Positions 30,255-40,367 are shown, counted from the stretch's first letter. The stretch: 56,216 bases of DNA from Bacillota bacterium (GCA_012838035.1 DUQB01000145.1:1-56216), one strand, 5' to 3'. Made by a program: numbers and translations. Notes: generated by a model not told the origin, from the sequence alone.

Positions 30255-31100
30255 TTACCTCCTGCGACCGAGGTTGTCAAACCACCTCAGAAGCGCCACA
30301 TCAGCAATGAGTTGGGTCAAAGAACGCTTTTCCGCATACACATGCAGACTAACAAGCCCTATCAATGTGAGGATCTGTACTGCAACAGAGAATTGAGCGG
30401 CGACGAATAATCCCAAAGTCGCCCCTAATACATTGGCGCCGGTATCGCCAAGCATCACCTTGGCTTGTAGATCCCATGGCAACAAAACGGCGGCTGCAGC
30501 TGCAACACACAATATCGGCCCACCGCTACCGCCGCTAAACAGCGCGATTATGACGTAACCTACGAAGAACGCCTTCAGAGCCCGTCCCGGGCGCAAGTCG
30601 AAAAGATTGATCGTGTTGGCGGCAAGACTGACGAGCAACGCGGAAAGGAGAGGCGGCGCGGTTAAAGGCGCCACCACCGCGACGATGAAAGATAATAAAC
30701 CACCATAAATGGCTTTCACCATACCGGTGGTTAACTGTCCATCCAGCAGCGCTTTTACATGCCCTCGCAAACCGCGGGCTTCCTTCGTCCCGACCGCGTC
30801 ATCGAGTAACCCAAGGCAAGAAAACCCGAGCACCACAATAACCACTGCCCACTCCATGCGCTGCATCGCTCCACTCGCCCACACAGCCGCGTGTACACCA
30901 ACCGACCGCATGAGGGCTGACAGCATTAACGAAGGAACAATGGCTAGTAAAAAAAGGATACCCGCACCTGTAGGGATCTGCTCATGCAGATAATTCGGTT
31001 GTACCAGTCGGCCCCGGTCAAGCATACGAAATACGGCCGGAGCCAGCATCCTAGCCAAACCGTAGGTTATACCGAGGTAGACAAGTGTCAGCACATGCAA
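30255..31100 (-). CDS. MraY/WecA-like polyprenyl-phosphate sugar-1-phosphate transferase family membrane protein
   Basis: 281 aa polytopic; GLLDDAVG, NTINLFDLRPGRALK, KVMLGDTGANVLGATLG motifs; shorter than typical MraY. Confidence 0.8.
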   Translation of the reverse strand: MHVLTLVYLGITYGLARMLAPAVFRMLDRGRLVQPNYLHEQIPTGAGILFLLAIVPSLMLSALMRSVGVHAAVWASGAMQRMEWAVVIVVLGFSCLGLLDDAVGTKEARGLRGHVKALLDGQLTTGMVKAIYGGLLSFIVAVVAPLTAPPLLSALLVSLAANTINLFDLRPGRALKAFFVGYVIIALFSGGSGGPILCVAAAAAVLLPWDLQAKVMLGDTGANVLGATLGLFVAAQFSVAVQILTLIGLVSLHVYAEKRSLTQLIADVALLRWFDNLGRRR

Positions 31101-31798
31101 GCTCCTGGAGCTGTGAATAAGCGTAGCAGCAATGCTTTTGCCACACCGCCGAACTGCCTTCCTCGATGAACAAAACCTTTCCAGTCGCGTCCGGTTGAAC
31201 GATGGCGAAAAGCCACGGGGACCTCAAGTACGCGAAAGCCGCATCGAACGGCATCAATGGTCAGCGCAACCTCGGTTTCCCAACCCGGCGCTAAGGTCAC
31301 CTGATCAAAGATGATGCGTCGCACGGCGCGCTGACCGGATAACGGACTTTGCAGCTTAAGTCCGGTAAGCATGCGGATCCCCCCTTGCGCCAGAGTGCGC
31401 ACAATGCCGAATCCTGCCGGCTTACAGCGGGGAAACTGGGCAATAGCCATGTCTGCCTGCTCGTTCAACACAGGTTTTAATAAAGCCTCCGCCGCTATGG
31501 CCGTCTCTTCCAAATCAGCGTCAAGCATTAGAATGATATCGCACTTACAACGCTGAATCCCCTCATGCAAGGCTTGTCCTTTCCCCCGATTGGTGGGTAA
31601 ACGGAGAACATGGGCGCCTGCTTGCCATGCTATGTCGGCAGTATCGTCCGTCGAGCCGTCATCGACGACAATCACCTCACTAACACCTGAGATCGCTGCA
31701 GCAGCCGACACCGTCCTACCAATCCGCGCTGCTTCATTCCATGCGGGTATCACCACCCCTATGCTGGGCATCGCCACGATTCCTCCGCTTCTTCGCAC
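31088..31798 (-). CDS. Family 2 glycosyltransferase
   Basis: VVIPAWNEAARIGRTVSAA...VVDDGSTDDTAD...LMLDADLE. Confidence 0.9.
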   Translation of the reverse strand: MRRSGGIVAMPSIGVVIPAWNEAARIGRTVSAAAAISGVSEVIVVDDGSTDDTADIAWQAGAHVLRLPTNRGKGQALHEGIQRCKCDIILMLDADLEETAIAAEALLKPVLNEQADMAIAQFPRCKPAGFGIVRTLAQGGIRMLTGLKLQSPLSGQRAVRRIIFDQVTLAPGWETEVALTIDAVRCGFRVLEVPVAFRHRSTGRDWKGFVHRGRQFGGVAKALLLRLFTAPGACMC

Positions 31799-31803
31799 CT
31801 TTT

Positions 31804-32535
31804 CTAGCGTTCCAGCATCTCCACCAAGGCCAGCAACCCCATCGGCGTACTGATATCGGAGACGACCTTAACGCCCGCTATACGAAAAGGACGCAGATCC
31901 TTTTCGGTCACTGCGGCAATCACCGGCACCTGGTTTTGAGCCAGAGCCTTGACCAAGCTGCGCACAGCATCGCTCACCTGTTCTGAACCTACTACCACCA
32001 CCTGCTGCGCCATATGGGTTCCCGCCTTCACCCAGCGCACCAAGTTGGATCGATGATCCACTCTGCCCTGCATCCCATTGATGAGGTTAGTCAACAGCTC
32101 CCCGCCCAGCGTATTGGCGGCGGCTAATTCAATGCCCGTCAACGCTTGCGGTTCGGAGATGCGCGCATGACTCACCACCTGCGCCCCCGCAGCCTCCAGG
32201 AGTTCTTCTACCTGCTTGACAAGGGCGTCGCTAGTCAAAGTAACAAGGCTGATCTCTTTTTGATCAAGGCGTCCGACCACAGTCTGCGAAACCAACCTGG
32301 CGGCAAACGAGCGATAGACAGCCAACTCCTGGTTTAGCTGCTGCACTGAACCGGCCAAATGCTCTTTCTCAACCCGCAGCAGGCTTAATTGGTCATCAAT
32401 GGCATCAATCAAACTTGCTTGCTTCTGCAGCAGCTGCCCGTCACTGTTGATGGAGGTGCCGATGAGAATTCCTAATCCGAGCGCAAAGAAAACACTGATC
32501 AAAGTGGTCAAGTGATAGCGCATGTCAATAATCAC
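31804..32535 (-). CDS. MctB/SteB-like protein ('copper transporter' family)
   Basis: MIIDMRYHLTTLISVFFALGLGILIGTSINSDG N-terminus typical of the family; directly downstream of steA. Confidence 0.88.
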   Translation of the reverse strand: MIIDMRYHLTTLISVFFALGLGILIGTSINSDGQLLQKQASLIDAIDDQLSLLRVEKEHLAGSVQQLNQELAVYRSFAARLVSQTVVGRLDQKEISLVTLTSDALVKQVEELLEAAGAQVVSHARISEPQALTGIELAAANTLGGELLTNLINGMQGRVDHRSNLVRWVKAGTHMAQQVVVVGSEQVSDAVRSLVKALAQNQVPVIAAVTEKDLRPFRIAGVKVVSDISTPMGLLALVEMLER

Positions 32536-32557
32536 GAGGGCGCCTCCTTTTCGCCGC

Positions 32558-33715
32558 TTAAAAACCGAGCGACACCCTTACGCTCAAGATCAACAACCGT
32601 AATAACTGGCGCATGTCGTTGGAAAGCAAACCAATAAGAGTAATAGGCACCAGCGCAGCTATAACCACGTGTAGGAAGTAAGACCGCTGCCGGCGGTTTT
32701 GATAGAGACGACTTACGCCTTTGGCATCTACCAAGAGAGAACCCACTTTCAACCTGACTAGAAAGGTCGAGGCCATACCCGGCCTGCCTTTTTCCAAGAA
32801 GTCCACAATATTGGAGTGCGTACCCACCGCCACAATCAGCTGCGCCCCCAATTGGTAGGCGATTACAAGCGCTAAATCCTCGCTGGTACCGGGAGCCCTA
32901 ATCAGTTTATACGCGACGTGCTTGTCATCCAGGCGCCCTGCGCCAGGTGCGCGCCCATCCATGTAGGCATGCACAATCATCTCGGCGCCGCAGTCTAATG
33001 CCTTATCGGTAATGCTGTCCATATCGCCGATAATGATATCGGGACGGTAGCCCTGCTCAAGTAGGGCGTCCGCACCGCCGTCCACGCCTATGAGTACGGG
33101 TTGCATCTCACGGATATATGAACTGATCGCCTGTAGGTCCTCGCGGTAGTTCAGCCCTCGCACTACTACCAACACCTGCCGATCTCGCATCTGCGTCTCC
33201 AGCTCAGGCAGGGCTATGTCTCCCACGAAGTACTGTTTCTCTTGTTCGGCATACGCTAAGGTATTATCCACGAACTCCAACACGGCCGGCTCCCAGTGGC
33301 GTCTGGCATCGGCCATAGCCGCCTGCACCTCCGGCAATAAACGCGGGACTACGTTCGCCACCCAACCATGCGGGCCAAAAAGCTCATTCTCTTTGATGAC
33401 GATGGAGGTTCCGTCGGGTATGCTCATCACGGCCGCACCTGCTTGATCAAACAAAGGAACCGCATGCTTAAGCAAGAGAAGCGGACCCTGGCAGGGATAA
33501 CGCCCGGAAATGGAGTCGGCTGCGTTGACCACGGCTTTCACCTTAGCCGCCACTAGACTATCGGCCGCCACTTCATCCAAATCACGGTGATCGATGATGG
33601 CGATATCGCCAGGCCGCAATCGATGTACCAGCTCTTTTGTCTTCGCACCTACGCGAGCAATACCTTTAACCTCCATCGACGGCGCACCTCTGCCTTCAAG
33701 ATCCCTGTTCAGCAT
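32558..33715 (-). CDS. steA: Putative cytokinetic ring protein SteA
   Basis: 385 aa; ADSISGRYPCQGPLLLL, GVDGGADALLEQGYRPDIIIGDMDSITDKAL (TPK-like fold), C-terminal TM. Confidence 0.9.
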   Translation of the reverse strand: MLNRDLEGRGAPSMEVKGIARVGAKTKELVHRLRPGDIAIIDHRDLDEVAADSLVAAKVKAVVNAADSISGRYPCQGPLLLLKHAVPLFDQAGAAVMSIPDGTSIVIKENELFGPHGWVANVVPRLLPEVQAAMADARRHWEPAVLEFVDNTLAYAEQEKQYFVGDIALPELETQMRDRQVLVVVRGLNYREDLQAISSYIREMQPVLIGVDGGADALLEQGYRPDIIIGDMDSITDKALDCGAEMIVHAYMDGRAPGAGRLDDKHVAYKLIRAPGTSEDLALVIAYQLGAQLIVAVGTHSNIVDFLEKGRPGMASTFLVRLKVGSLLVDAKGVSRLYQNRRQRSYFLHVVIAALVPITLIGLLSNDMRQLLRLLILSVRVSLGF

Positions 33716-33725
33716 CTCGGCATAT

Positions 33726-33750
33726 GGAAAAGAGAGCCTACGGCTCTCCT
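33726..33750 (-). terminator. Terminator downstream of spo0A
   Basis: Minus strand GAGAGCC-gta-GGCTCTC then TTTT. Confidence 0.75.
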
Positions 33751-33778
33751 TTAGTATTCGCTATGGAAAGGTGCTATT

Positions 33779-34573
33779 CTACCCCAACTTCTGGTGTTGC
33801 TGGGGCGTTTCCACGTCTATACGTCCAAACCGAATCGCATCTACCAGGTGGGCAATAAAGGATGCATTGGTGGGCTTAGCTCGTTCCTGATCGACGGTGT
33901 AATGAAAGAGCCGGTCGATGAGGCCCAAATTACCATGGGTCCACGTCACCTCAAGCGCATAGCGAATAGCCCGCTCCACTCTCGGCGGCGTAGTACGCCA
34001 CTGCTCGGCAATGGTCGGGTAGAGCGCCTTCATTACCCGTGTAAGGTAGGTTTCGTCATGATAACACAGCACAATTGCCGTGCATAGGTAGGAATACCCT
34101 TTAAACCGCTCCGGGACGCCCAAATGCTGTAAACAGCGGCGCACCTGCGCCTGCAATTGGTCGGTATCGTAGTCAGCGCGGTCTTCAGAAAAAGGCGACG
34201 TGAGAACCTGGCGTAGTCGTTGTACTAATATGGACAGCTCAAAAGGCTTAAGAACATAGTAGTCCACTCCCGCGGCGGTAGCCTGGGAAATGCTGGAGAC
34301 AGACCCTTCCGTCGTGTAGATGACGATTTTGAGTTCGGGGGCTGCCTTGTAAAGGGCTTTAAGCAGACACCTTCCCGCACTTTGCGCCATAAAGTCCAAC
34401 AACAGCAGATCAGGCTTGTGCTCAGCAATCGCTGACAAGACTTGTTCAGGTTGGAACACGGTAGCAACCACTTGCATGTCTTCCACATGCTTTAGATACT
34501 CACACACGTTGGAACAAGAGACCTGATCGGCATCAGCAATGATCAGTCGGTGAACAACCAACGCTAACCACAA
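33779..34573 (-). CDS. spo0A: Stage 0 sporulation protein A (atypical receiver)
   Basis: C-terminal DNA-binding domain (ALYPTIAEQWRTTPPRVERAIRYALEVTWTHGN, KPTNASFIAHLVD) strongly Spo0A-like; located next to spoIVB; start codon uncertain (TTG at 34573 abuts the GGAGG). Confidence 0.9.
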   Translation of the reverse strand: MWLALVVHRLIIADADQVSCSNVCEYLKHVEDMQVVATVFQPEQVLSAIAEHKPDLLLLDFMAQSAGRCLLKALYKAAPELKIVIYTTEGSVSSISQATAAGVDYYVLKPFELSILVQRLRQVLTSPFSEDRADYDTDQLQAQVRRCLQHLGVPERFKGYSYLCTAIVLCYHDETYLTRVMKALYPTIAEQWRTTPPRVERAIRYALEVTWTHGNLGLIDRLFHYTVDQERAKPTNASFIAHLVDAIRFGRIDVETPQQHQKLG

Positions 34574-34675
34574 CCTCCATGTTTATCTTTATGTCAAGAA
34601 CTACAGCATAGGCAGGTCAATTCCTTTTATTGAAAGCTGCTGCAGCTGAAACTTGACACGCCGATCTTCTTAAAA

Positions 34676-34738
34676 ACCACAGCAGGCCGGTGCGCCCAGC
34701 CGTTCAAAGGAACAACCCGGCTCCCAGCCTGCGGATAT
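34676..34738 (-). terminator. Probable terminator downstream of spoIVB
   Basis: GCAGGC...GCCTGC outer stem with inner GTTC-cttt-GAAC hairpin, then TGTGGTTTTTAAG. Confidence 0.5.
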
Positions 34739-34755
34739 CAACAGGCGGAATCACT

Positions 34756-36066
34756 TCAGGCAGCGGGCTGTCGCCGCTCTGATTCATCTTGAGTAATTCC
34801 CGCTCCGTACACCATAAACTCCGCCAATATCCCGTACCCTTTCAGAGGATCGTTTACGAACACATGCGTAACCGCCCCGACCAAGCGGTTGTCTTGCAAG
34901 ATGGGACTGCCCGACATGCCTTGAATAATGCCGTTGGTGCGGCTGATTAACCGAGGATCAGTCACTTTGATTACCAAGCCTTTGGCATTGGGCCGCGATT
35001 GCCGATTGACGCTGACTATTTCGATCTCGAAGCTTTCGACGCGTTCACCATCCAGTACGGTAAGGATGTACGCCGGCCCCGGTTTTACCTGACTCGCCAG
35101 GGCAACTGGTACCGGCTGATTCGCCGAGTGCGGCAGCATCAGCAGCTTGCCGTAAATACCGAAATCCGTGTTGTCGTCAATTGTACCTAAAGTATTGCCA
35201 TCCTCTTCAAACAAGCCCAATTTCTCTCCCGGCCGGCCCTTCTCGCCCGGTTGAATACCATGAATATAAGCGGGTACGATGCGTCCATCTTTAATGACCA
35301 CGGCAGCGCGGTTGTCATCTGTAATTAGGTGGCCCAGCGCACCATAGCGGCGTGAGTGCGGATCCCAAAACGTGAGCGTACCCACGCCGGCGATCGGATC
35401 TTTCAGAACCAAACCGAGCAAATAGCGCTGTCCACTCCCCGCAGGATCTCGCCCTAGAACCGGTTCTATCTCTAGGCACAAACGTTCACCGGCACGCTCT
35501 ACGACAACCGGCGCCTTCATGCGCCGGATGCCGTAAAAAGCAGCGATCTCTTCGACCTGCCTGATTCTAGTGAGCTCAAAACCGCCGATTTCCACCAAGA
35601 TATCGCCGGAACGGATGCCGGCTTTCTGTGCCGGATGATACTCGACATCATCCATGCCTTGCACCGCCACGGTGCGCTCTACCATAAAGCCCGATTTGGC
35701 CAGCAACACGCCGACAGCTTGCCCTCCCGGCACGACCAAAACCTCGGGAACGACCTCTACGCTGGCAGCACGCACCGGAATAACCCCGAACATGTTCAAG
35801 GTGAGGTTATGTGAACCTATCTGATCGCTGCGCAGGATCGGACTGGTGCCGGCTGCAAAAAGCACGCCGTCATGTAGTGAGTCCGGATCGCTTTTCTCCT
35901 CGCTCACACTAAACAATGGCCCGGTATATAGGGCATACTCCTGACCCGGCAACAAGCGAATATGTGTAGGAAAACGCCACCACGACGCCATCGCTGCGGT
36001 CAGCACGACCAACCCGACGACAGCCGCTATCACCCCCCAAGCCCCGATTCTTCGCAAGGGCTTCAC
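34756..36066 (-). CDS. spoIVB: SpoIVB peptidase
   Basis: PDZ domain plus SpoIVB S55 domain (GALGHLITDDN..., IIQGMSGSPILQDNRLVGAVTHVFVNDPLKGYGI). Confidence 0.96.
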   Translation of the reverse strand: MKPLRRIGAWGVIAAVVGLVVLTAAMASWWRFPTHIRLLPGQEYALYTGPLFSVSEEKSDPDSLHDGVLFAAGTSPILRSDQIGSHNLTLNMFGVIPVRAASVEVVPEVLVVPGGQAVGVLLAKSGFMVERTVAVQGMDDVEYHPAQKAGIRSGDILVEIGGFELTRIRQVEEIAAFYGIRRMKAPVVVERAGERLCLEIEPVLGRDPAGSGQRYLLGLVLKDPIAGVGTLTFWDPHSRRYGALGHLITDDNRAAVVIKDGRIVPAYIHGIQPGEKGRPGEKLGLFEEDGNTLGTIDDNTDFGIYGKLLMLPHSANQPVPVALASQVKPGPAYILTVLDGERVESFEIEIVSVNRQSRPNAKGLVIKVTDPRLISRTNGIIQGMSGSPILQDNRLVGAVTHVFVNDPLKGYGILAEFMVYGAGITQDESERRQPAA

Positions 36067-36139
36067 TCCTTTACGCGAGATGTATATCTACGTGCAACAG
36101 GAGTAGGATACCCGCTTGGGAGAGAGGTGTTGTACCGTT

Positions 36140-37852
36140 CTACCTGGGACCTTTCTGCGCATGGGCCAGCATCTGCCTGGCATGTTCCAGCGTTGTTCGG
36201 TTTTGCGTGCCGTCAAGCATGCGGGCGATCTCGTGCACACGGTCGGCTTTGGTGATGGAGGTAAGTATTATGTGAGTAGTATCATTCTCGATCGACTTGG
36301 TGATGAGGATGTGATGATCGGCCATAGCCGCTATTTGCGCCAAATGGGTGACGCATAGCACCTGGCGTCCATGAGCCAAATGGCTCAGCTTCTGCGCCAC
36401 AGCCTGCGCCGTGCGGCCGCCTACGCCGGCATCAACCTCATCAAAGATTAAGGTAGGTACGCTGTACACGTCGGCCAAAACGGCCTTAAGCGCCAGCATG
36501 ACACGAGACAGCTCTCCACCTGAAGCGACTCGATGGAGAGCTCGAGGTTCTTCGCCTGGGTTGGCGGAGAACAAAAACTCACAGCTGTCGTAACCACGCG
36601 GCGTAACGGCTAAATACCGGTCGCCGCGCTGAACACCTGCCTCATCGGTGCGCTCCGTCAAATTGACGATAAAAGCCGCCTGTTCCATGCCCAAAGAGCG
36701 CAGCTCGTTCTCAATCAGCTTTTCCAGCTCTCGGCCGATGCGTACGCGGGCTTGGTGCAAGGCCGCGGCATATTTCAGATACTCGCGTTCGCTCTTTGCA
36801 ACTGCGGCAGTCAAATGTTGAGTGCGTTGTACTGTGTCCTTCAAAGCATCTATCTGCAATTGCGCTTGCTCGGCAAAGGCGAGGACATCCGCAACGCTGG
36901 GACCATATTTACGTTTCAATTGCTCGATGAGCTCTAAGCGGGCATCTATTTCCGCCAAGCTTTCCGGATCGGCATGCATCTCGTCTCTGCGAAGACGTAT
37001 TTCGCGCGCCGTATCGGCTAGTAAGGACTCCACCTCGCGCAGCGCACTGAGCAGTACTTGGCAGCGGTGATCCAACCTGGCCGCTTCCGATAGACTGCTC
37101 ACTGCAGCGCCGACTAAGTCGATCGCCGCCGCACTCTCGTTTTCGTAGACAGCTTGATAGGTCGCGCTTAACAGTTGCTTTAACTGCTCCGCATTGATGA
37201 GTACCGATCGCTCCGCTTCCAGCTGCTCATCTTCGCCCACTTTTAGGTCCGCCGCCACAATCTCATTCAACTGGTAGTTGAGGATGTCCAAGGTGCGGTT
37301 GCGTTCTCGTTCACTTTGCCGTAGCTCCGCCAGTTCCCGACGAGCAGCGCTGCGTCGTTCCGCGGCTTGCGCCGTTTGCCGGCGTAACTCCTCAATTTCT
37401 GCGCCGCCAAAAGCATCCAGCATGTCCAGCCGGCGCGATGCCGACAATAACCACTGCGACTCATGCTGGCTGTGGACATCGACATAGATGCCGCCCAGTT
37501 TCTGTAGTAAACCAACCGTAGCAAGCCGCCCATTGACCCTACAGCGACTGCGCCCCTGCGCACTGATCTCTCGGCTCACCAAGATCGTTTCGTCTTGAGC
37601 TATCCCCTGCTCTTCCAGTAGTTGCCGTGCGGCAGGAATTGGTAAGAAGGTCGCTTCCAACAGTGCCGATTCAGCGCCGGAACGAACGACGTCGGCAGCC
37701 GATACTTTGCCGCCCAGCAGTGCGGTGAGGGCATCAATGATGATCGATTTACCGGCGCCCGTTTCACCAGTTAGCACCGTAAGGCCCTGATGCCAGCTGA
37801 TGGTAGCCTCATTGATCAATACGAAATCTCTGACATGAAGGTCGAGCAGCAT
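36140..37852 (-). CDS. recN: DNA repair protein RecN
   Basis: 570 aa; LTGETGAGKSIIIDAL, ASGGELSRVMLALK, FDEVDAGVGG. Confidence 0.97.
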   Translation of the reverse strand: MLLDLHVRDFVLINEATISWHQGLTVLTGETGAGKSIIIDALTALLGGKVSAADVVRSGAESALLEATFLPIPAARQLLEEQGIAQDETILVSREISAQGRSRCRVNGRLATVGLLQKLGGIYVDVHSQHESQWLLSASRRLDMLDAFGGAEIEELRRQTAQAAERRSAARRELAELRQSERERNRTLDILNYQLNEIVAADLKVGEDEQLEAERSVLINAEQLKQLLSATYQAVYENESAAAIDLVGAAVSSLSEAARLDHRCQVLLSALREVESLLADTAREIRLRRDEMHADPESLAEIDARLELIEQLKRKYGPSVADVLAFAEQAQLQIDALKDTVQRTQHLTAAVAKSEREYLKYAAALHQARVRIGRELEKLIENELRSLGMEQAAFIVNLTERTDEAGVQRGDRYLAVTPRGYDSCEFLFSANPGEEPRALHRVASGGELSRVMLALKAVLADVYSVPTLIFDEVDAGVGGRTAQAVAQKLSHLAHGRQVLCVTHLAQIAAMADHHILITKSIENDTTHIILTSITKADRVHEIARMLDGTQNRTTLEHARQMLAHAQKGPR

Positions 37853-37962
37853 ACGCCTTCACCATTCTCCCTCGCAATTCTTATAGCCATGCGTAATGCG
37901 GTTGCTCGGCTTTTTACATCGGGACGACCGGCAAGGACGAGATAAAGCGACTATGCCGTCGG

Positions 37963-38442
37963 TTAGTTGACCTCCTGCCCCCATAAACGATGTAGTTCCG
38001 CTTCCAGCGCTAAAACAGCCTGAGAGGGCGGTTGATCATCGGGATCGCTGACGATGATCAACACTACATCGTCACCTGCCAGCGTGGCCATGACCGCCGC
38101 ATAGGCGATATCGTCAATAGCTGCGGCAACGGCATTAGCCGTGCCTGGTTCACACTTGAGGATAATGAAATTGCGGCTCACCCCGATGTCGCGCACAAAA
38201 TCGTTAAAGGCGCGGCGAGCTCTGCCGACGGCATCACTAGTAGGCGCCTCAGGTGGTTCCGCATAACGGTATCCGGTTCCAGCAGGCACTTTAACCAGAC
38301 GCAGTTCACGTATGTCACGGGAAACAGTCGCTTGAGTCACTTCAATGCCTTGCGCCGCTAAAAGCGCGGTTAAATCCTCTTGAGTAGCCACGACATGGTC
38401 GCGAATCAGCTTCAGAATGACGGCGTGCCGGCGATTCATCAA
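37963..38442 (-). CDS. argR: Arginine repressor
   Basis: ArgR N-terminal HTH (TQATVSRDIRELRLVKV) and C-terminal oligomerisation domain. Confidence 0.94.
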   Translation of the reverse strand: MMNRRHAVILKLIRDHVVATQEDLTALLAAQGIEVTQATVSRDIRELRLVKVPAGTGYRYAEPPEAPTSDAVGRARRAFNDFVRDIGVSRNFIILKCEPGTANAVAAAIDDIAYAAVMATLAGDDVVLIIVSDPDDQPPSQAVLALEAELHRLWGQEVN

Positions 38443-38453
38443 GTACTCCTCCG

Positions 38454-39311
38454 TTACTGCGAATTGAGCATGTGCACGCTTAGCACGTCATAGAACGAAC
38501 CTTCTCGCATACGGATAAGGCGAGTTGCATACGGTGCCCTACCTACCAGCACCTCATCGCCCGACATCAGATGCTTACCGTGTACTCCATCGGCAGTGAG
38601 CATTAGATCATCGTGTTCCGTAGGCGTGGTTACACGAATACGCACTACGCTGCTCCCAGGTAGTACCACCGTGCGAGCCGCCAGTGAATGCGGACAGACC
38701 GGCGTCACCAGTATGGCATTCATTTCGGGGTGTACTATGGGACCACCCGCAGACAACGAGTATGCCGTTGATCCCGTAGGTGTGGCCACGATGATGCCGT
38801 CGCCCACATACGTACCGATGCGGTATCCTTCCGCGGTCGCTTCCAAACTCAGCATCCTGCCGAAGGTACCGCGGGCTATCACAACGTCGTTGAGCGCCGT
38901 TTGCTTCTGCAGTAAGACACCGGCACGCATCACTTGCGCCTCAAGCATCATCCGTTCCACCACGGTGTATTCACCGCGTAAAAGGCGCGGTAGCGCCTCG
39001 GACAACTGTGCAGGTTCAATTTCGCTAAGAAACCCGATCCGTCCCAAATTCACGCCCAGGATGGGGATCCCGGTACCGTACAGCAATCGCGCCGCGGTAA
39101 GCAAAGCCCCGTCTCCCCCCAACACGATAGCGGCATCGGCTTGCAAGAACTCCTTTTCAACGCTGTGAACTTCAGAAAGACCTAGAGTGGGATGTACGCC
39201 GGGGGTGGTGCTCACCTGAACACCAAGACGGGTTAGCTCCGGGACCATACGGCGCGCTAAGTTGAGGGCTTGTGGTTTTCCCGTATGAGGTATTAGGGCG
39301 ATTCTACGCAT
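38454..39311 (-). CDS. nadK: NAD kinase
   Basis: VLGGDGALLTAAR, LGRIGFLSEI, TPTGSTAYSLSAGGPIVHPE. Confidence 0.95.
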   Translation of the reverse strand: MRRIALIPHTGKPQALNLARRMVPELTRLGVQVSTTPGVHPTLGLSEVHSVEKEFLQADAAIVLGGDGALLTAARLLYGTGIPILGVNLGRIGFLSEIEPAQLSEALPRLLRGEYTVVERMMLEAQVMRAGVLLQKQTALNDVVIARGTFGRMLSLEATAEGYRIGTYVGDGIIVATPTGSTAYSLSAGGPIVHPEMNAILVTPVCPHSLAARTVVLPGSSVVRIRVTTPTEHDDLMLTADGVHGKHLMSGDEVLVGRAPYATRLIRMREGSFYDVLSVHMLNSQ

Positions 39312-39482
39312 AGTAACCCTCCGCTGCCGGGCTCCGCTACCCAGCTTGTGCTCACAGACTTTTTGTAAATAAGCAACCTCAGAGGTGAAAAGGGATGATC
39401 TCTATTCCAAAATATACCAGGCGCCGGCGTTAGGGGCAACAAAGAACCCGGATCAGAACAAGTCGGCACGTAACCACTGCCC

Positions 39483-40310
39483 CTATTTGGCTTTAGTTTT
39501 GCCACCCAAAATGATGTGTGCCTCTTGTACCACCTGCGGGATCAGGACATCGACTGCATCACCTCTGCCGGGCTCCCGCACTGCATGCCGCAAATGCATC
39601 AGAAACTCTATGTTGCCTTCCGGGCCGGTAATAGGGGAAAACGTCAGGCCGTCGACGATTAAGCCCAGTGTCGCCGCGGTGGCCGCCGTGCTTCGTAACA
39701 CTCGTTCATGCACCTCAGGATCGCGCACGACTCCTTTCTTGCCGACGTACTCCCTACCCGCCTCAAATTGAGGCTTCACTAAAACGATGAGGTCGCCTTC
39801 CGGGAGCAAAAAAGGCATCAGGTGCGGTAACACCTTCTGCACGGAGATGAACGAGACATCCATGACGATGAGTTCAACAGGAGGCGCTTGTTCCGTGGTG
39901 AGATGCCGAATATTGGTGCGCTCCAGTACACTCACACGCGGATCTTTACGCAAACTCCAAGCCAGTTGGCCATAGCCGACATCAACGGCATATACGTGTT
40001 GGGCGCCGTTTTGCAGCAGACAATCGGTGAACCCACCTGTAGAAGCGCCTACATCGAGACAGACTTTATTCCGTGCCGTCACAGCGAACGTATCCAACGC
40101 TTTCGCCAGTTTAAGACCTCCGCGCGAAACATACGGCAAGGTTTCTCGCACCTCAATAGACGCGTCTGCAGGCACCTGCGTACCGGGTTTGAGCTCTCTC
40201 TGCTCGTTGACATAAACATCACCGGCCATAATCGCCCGGCGAGCCTGCTCCCGACTGGGAAAGAAACCTCTGTTTACCAAAATGACGTCAAGTCTTGCCT
40301 TTTCTACCAT
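39483..40310 (-). CDS. tlyA: TlyA family rRNA methyltransferase/hemolysin-like protein
   Basis: S4 domain (RLDVILVNRGFFPSREQARRAI) and FtsJ-like methyltransferase (CLDVGASTGGFTDCLL). Confidence 0.94.
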   Translation of the reverse strand: MVEKARLDVILVNRGFFPSREQARRAIMAGDVYVNEQRELKPGTQVPADASIEVRETLPYVSRGGLKLAKALDTFAVTARNKVCLDVGASTGGFTDCLLQNGAQHVYAVDVGYGQLAWSLRKDPRVSVLERTNIRHLTTEQAPPVELIVMDVSFISVQKVLPHLMPFLLPEGDLIVLVKPQFEAGREYVGKKGVVRDPEVHERVLRSTAATAATLGLIVDGLTFSPITGPEGNIEFLMHLRHAVREPGRGDAVDVLIPQVVQEAHIILGGKTKAK

Positions 40311-40367
40311 ACAGACTCCTTAAAACCCTGCTCTGCTCGCTCGTATCGGTCATCACCGCCGCCCGCC

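Noticed and set aside
34599-34627. Sigma-H-like AAAGGAATT-N11-GCTGTAGTT upstream of spo0A
   Set aside because: The -35 fits, but the -10 deviates at two of four core positions; too weak to call even though the location is sensible.
39431-39485. TAGGGGCA/TGCCCCTA inverted repeat at the tlyA end
   Set aside because: Long loop and no U-tract on the minus strand; not supported as a terminator.
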